Source: Cryptomeria japonica
Lineage: Eukaryota > Streptophyta > Pinopsida > Cupressales > Cupressaceae
Assembly: GCF_030272615.1 (NCBI RefSeq)
Contig: NC_081414.1
Location: 3,163,501 to 3,227,500, forward strand
Direction of reading: 5' to 3'
Length of the DNA: 64,000 nt
Position 1 is the stretch's first letter. Each line of letters opens with the position of its first letter. The translations under genes and the position numbers were made by a program. Shown here piece after piece: positions 59,926 to 64,000 of this stretch. The notes under the pieces are model-generated. The model made no database searches. It was not told where the DNA came from and worked only from the letters and a program-made list of their open reading frames with translations.

Positions 59926-60249
59926 TCATGAAAGTTTTGGATGTTCAAAAGCAATAACAAATGTTTTGAGGAAAAAGAAATCATTGTCTAGCAAGGCAAC
60001 TACATATTGTATGATGTTTTGAAGACTTGAAAACAAAGATTTGAGAGACTATTATAGTAGTTGGACAAAGCCAATACAAAGGCATCATGATTGAGAAAAG
60101 ATCAATTGATCTAGAGATGGTTTGGAGTTATCAAGGAAATGATTTGAAATTTTAAAGACTTGGTTATCAACAATAGAAATGAGACAAAAGAAGACAATAG
60201 TAAAAACCAAAGGAAATAGAGTATGCATCAGCATTCATGGTAGTTGTGA
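59926..60249 (+). other. 3' untranslated part of the G-patch element
   Basis: No motif recognised; stops in all frames. It connects the ORF relic to the polypurine tract, with no room for pol. Confidence 0.45.
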
Positions 60250-60260
60250 TGAAGGGGGAC
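60250..60260 (+). other. Polypurine tract of the G-patch element
   Basis: TGAAGGGGGAC directly before TGTTGGAGATAG. This is the position and composition expected for plus-strand priming. Confidence 0.7.
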
Positions 60261-60624
60261 TGTTGGAGATAGTAATACCAACTACCCCAACCATACAATC
60301 AACTCTATATTCTCCAATTTGCAAGCAACATTAATGACATTATTGAAGCAAATATTCATTGGATTGAAATGGGTTTAATCTTACCTGTCAATTGTTTCAT
60401 CTAGTCTCCAATGGTTTGTGAGTAATCAATATTTTATGTAGAATTGTAGATGTTTCTAGCTATGTACTGTCCATTCTAGAATGATCTAAGTCTTCCATAA
60501 AAAGAGGCAATTGTAATCGATTAAGGAATGAATGACAAGTATGAATTGTTGAATGGAAGTTTGTCTTTCTTCCATTAAAGACTATCTTGTTTTGCTCTAT
60601 TTTTCTGCTCCCCTCTTTCTAACA
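60261..60624 (+). repeat. 3' LTR of the G-patch element (364 bp)
   Basis: Starts TGTTGGAGATAGTAA and ends CTTTCTAACA. It contains CCATAAAAAGAGGC (about 60497) as a likely TATA region. No partner copy is in the window, so only the ends and the adjacent polypurine tract support it. Confidence 0.65.
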
Positions 60625-62545
60625 TGAAATGCTTCAAAGAGGTGTGTGGACATCATTCTCAATTCCTCTAATGTAAAATGATAAAATGTGAAAAGACCTT
60701 TTTTCTTAGAGTTTTTAAACATTTCCACATGGTAATTTAAGGATGAATATAGGCTTACACCAAGCTTAGATTTAATTTAAGTTATTGTTGTGGTTAATTT
60801 GAACAAGCAGTCGGAGCACTATTTTTACAAACTTCCATTTATAGATAAGATGTAGTTTAAAATACATTTGTTTGGTCTTTTTACCATTATCTATCTAGCC
60901 CATAGAATGTAATAAATAAATATTTTTCTTTTTTTTTTAGAATTTTCCCTAATTACTACTTTTTAAAAGATAATGCACTGGTAATGCATGATGCATGGTT
61001 AAAAAACAAACAAACTTGGAAAAAAAAAATAGTTCGATTTGTTTTATTTTTATGAGTTCTATTTTTTGCTTCAATTTTTTTTAAGGAATCATACAATTTT
61101 TCAATCAGAAGAAAATCAACAAAATTATTTTTTGTTCACATGTTGATCGCATGGTTCCACTTCATGGCGATTTAATTTTTTGTGAGTTATTATTTATATT
61201 TATTATGAATCTATTGTAAGTTATTATTTTCTTTGATTATTCAATGCAGTATTAAGTCTTTTTCTTTATTTTTATAGTTTTATTTTTTATTTAAGCAATA
61301 GGGAGGGTAAAATAAAAATCTTTATTTGCTATTAAAGTGGTTGTTTTGATTATTTTGGGCTATACTTTTCATAGTTATCTCTTTTGAATGTTATTTTTTT
61401 GTTCATTCTGAAAAGTTAACGAAAATGATTATAATTCTAAGAACTTATAAGAGATATTATAATAGCAATTAATATGACTATTTTGACTAATATATAAACA
61501 ACTAAGAACGAAACAAAAAATTAAAAAAATATCAATTCTTAACCTATATTTTGCCTCCAAATTTAGATAACAAACAATGAGAATGACTATACTGTCAATA
61601 AAAGCAATCAAACACAAGAGAACGACATACCTTATAGTTATTCAAGAGGAAACCAAGAGGTTGAGGCAGATTTGACAAGAGAACAATTTAGTGCTATCAT
61701 TGCAATAGATATGATCATGGAAATGTAGCTTAAAAGTAGGTAATGAAAGTAGAGGTGTATTTGTTATAGATTTGTTATGGATGATTTCAAGGTTCTTTCT
61801 GAGGTCAGATAGTATTTGTTATAGAAGATGTCATCTCATGGAATGCAATGATTGCAAGACCTGCGTAAAATAGATTTGTTAAAAAGATTTTGGAAACTTT
61901 GAATCAAATTCAGCAACACATAAATTTCCCATCATTCTATGTATGTACAACATTTTTATGCTTGTTTGTAATCATCTCTCTGAGCGATATTCATTTACAT
62001 TGTTCGAACAGACGGTATTTGGCAACTTGGACAATTATTAGGGCATATTCAGATGGCCTATCCGCTTTAATTTGTGATGTTGCGTATGTTTAGTTTTGGT
62101 CTGGACTACCACGGGGTGCATGGGTCTTCAAAAACGGATTGGAGGAGATATGGGCAACACTGTGGAGTATGTAATTCTGGAAAATTATGTTTCATGTACG
62201 CCAGGAGAGGAGCTTATCCCTCCGGAGCCATTCATTTGATAGTTACCTAGGTTACCTGATTTATGCACTTCTCTATATTGTTGGACCGATTTTTAGTTTC
62301 AACGCTTTCACATCACAGTTGGATTCACCACAGAAAACTCAAAGCAATATCAAAATATTCTGATATTCAATTCCATGGGAAGTCTTCATTGTAGGGTATG
62401 GGGTTTTAAACTTCTAGCGGTATTTCTGATTTTAGGGTTTAATTGGAGGTGTTGAAACTCCTGAGAACATGCCTCGTTTTATCTATAATTGTTATGATCT
62501 TGAATGCATCGTAAAATAGATGGCTTGTAAGGTATTTGCATATTT
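60625..62545. other. No gene seen
   Basis: Very AT-rich, with T and A runs. The short frames have no motif. No terminal repeat of a known kind was found. Confidence 0.5.
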
Positions 62546-64000
62546 CACTTGGGGAATTTGATGCAGCGCATCCAACAAACACAACAAATTAGGAAGATAT
62601 TTCTCCCAACTCACTTATTCAAATAGGTGTCAACTCTTCACAAACTCTCAAGAGCCCTCACAAGACTAATAGTTGCTCAATAGGCTTCAACAACCCAAAA
62701 GTGAATCCATGTTTCCCAACCCTTGTCCAACCATTGGAATTCATTAGATTAGGTTCAACAAACTTGTTCAAAGGTCAAATTGAGTCTCCCAACAATTAGA
62801 CCTCACCAAACTCTTTAACCCCACTCACACAAACTCAACTCCTATTAGGACTCCAACTTGTCCCTAGGTATGACTCACAATGCCAAGAGAATACTCACCA
62901 ACCCAAGGGATTTCATGACACCCTTGAAGAGACTCCTCAACATATTCAAAGCACTACTCTTGACCGACCCATCCATCCTAATGGCCATAAAAGAACTTGT
63001 TGCTATATCATTGATTCACTGTGGTAGCCACAACCTTGTTTAGAACAATCATAACAATATGAGCCATCTCCCCTCTCTAGGGTTTCCTATCACCTTAAAA
63101 GGTCACTAAGGACTCCCACACACCTTTCCCAATGGTCTTCCCCTCACCAAACTCATTCATCTCATCAAATTCACAAAATCTCAGTCCACTAGGTCTTTAG
63201 GACAACAATATACCCAGTATTAGGATAGTCATAAAAAAATGGTGAATATTTTGACCAATAAAGGGCCACAAATACTTTTTTAGGATCTTCACTAACCCCT
63301 CAAACCTTCCCAAGCCTTCACCCAACTTATGGGAGCCCAATCTTGCACTCTCACCACCCAAACACCATCAATTCACTGTCATTTCCAGACTAAGACACAA
63401 AAACTCAGATTTGTGTCACCTTTTAGCACGTGCAAACTTGTATGTGGCACCCTGCAAGGAAGACAAACTGAAAATAGACATTTACAAGGGTCATACCATC
63501 CATTTGCATTAGTATTTGATGATGGGATGACCAAAAGTTACATATTTTTATGTCATTGGTCACCTTAGCAAGGGTTTGTGACTGATTTTACAAAATTTAT
63601 GATAACTTGCTCAAAACAAAGTGAAAATGAATAAAACAAAAGAAAAAACTTCAAGATTCATTTCTCTTTCAATTCCAATACGTTTGAAATGTCCACAATA
63701 AGGATTTCATAGTAAAAAATGCTTGGTATTAGATTGCTACGCCCAGAAAACAAGAAAAGTGTAGGGTAAACTTTGAAATTTTATTGCTTATGCCTCAATA
63801 CATGATATGGAACCAACACTTGGCCATGGAAATGAATATATTTAAAGGCTTTTCCAGCCCTCCAACATTCATAACCACCCTTGGAACACCAACTACCAAC
63901 AAACCACTTTCTAATGTAGTTTTTTTACAACAAATTTTGCATTGACAACATTGTCAATTTTGACAATTTTTGTGCAACTTGACTAATATTTAAACCCAAA
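62546..64000. other. No gene seen; repeat-like
   Basis: Moderately CA-rich on the + strand with many CTCACC and CCAACA words. GAATATATTTAAAGGC near 63834 could be a TATA box. It may be part of an LTR that continues past the window end, but I see no terminus or domain to support this. Confidence 0.4.

Overview
This is a stretch of a large, AT-rich, repeat-dominated plant nuclear genome. The evidence is stacked Ty1/copia-type LTR retrotransposons primed by initiator tRNA-Met, a plant-type multi-exon ABCC transporter relic, and no bacterial gene organisation. A gymnosperm or other big-genome seed plant is my guess; nothing in the sequence fixes the species. I see no gene that looks fully intact: almost every long reading frame carries nonsense codons or frameshifts.

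Layout. 1-1203: a 50-bp tandem repeat and a decayed copia gag on the + strand. 1204-6224: element E3 (minus strand), a non-autonomous LTR element carrying a large ORF of unknown function ('ORF2'). 6225-14155: element E5 (minus, Sirevirus-like copia, 5' half missing), whose LTR is split by E4 (6669-11511), a nearly complete Tork/Tnt1-like copia element on the minus strand. 14156-15800: unclassified AT-rich DNA with an LTR-like promoter.

15820-40440 is a four-level nest. A long ORF of an unrecognised family (copy X-a, minus strand) was hit by LTR element E2 (20039-39326, 5-bp target duplication AGCTT). E2 carries a zinc-knuckle gag and ORF2 but no protease, integrase or reverse transcriptase. 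A second copy of the family (X-b, plus strand, 22365-33095) lies inside E2's ORF2. X-b is in turn split by an autonomous copia element E1 (23350-30973, target duplication CAAGC) with one gag-pol frame of 1361 codons broken only by nonsense codons.

42295-45344: a microsatellite, an LTR-like unit and unclassified DNA. 45345-52263: a multi-exon ABCC (MRP-type) ABC transporter pseudogene on the minus strand. 53190-55610: a multi-exon minus-strand gene of unknown kind with duplicated small exons and a CpG-rich motif cluster upstream. 56258-60624: a copia RT relic, a 52-54-bp tandem repeat, and an LTR-associated pseudogene combining a coiled coil, a G-patch and zinc-knuckle motifs. 60625-64000: no gene seen.

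How the parts relate. E1, E2, E3 and E5 share LTRs beginning TGTTGG, a C-tract motif just inside the LTR 3' end, and repeated polypurine tracts. The copies without pol (E2, E3) therefore probably used proteins from relatives such as E1 and E5. The most novel material is the X family and ORF2: two large non-pol ORFs, each present in two independent copies here, with similar architecture (an N-terminal hydrophobic domain ending in a G-L-P-like motif, a charged linker, a C-terminal coiled coil).
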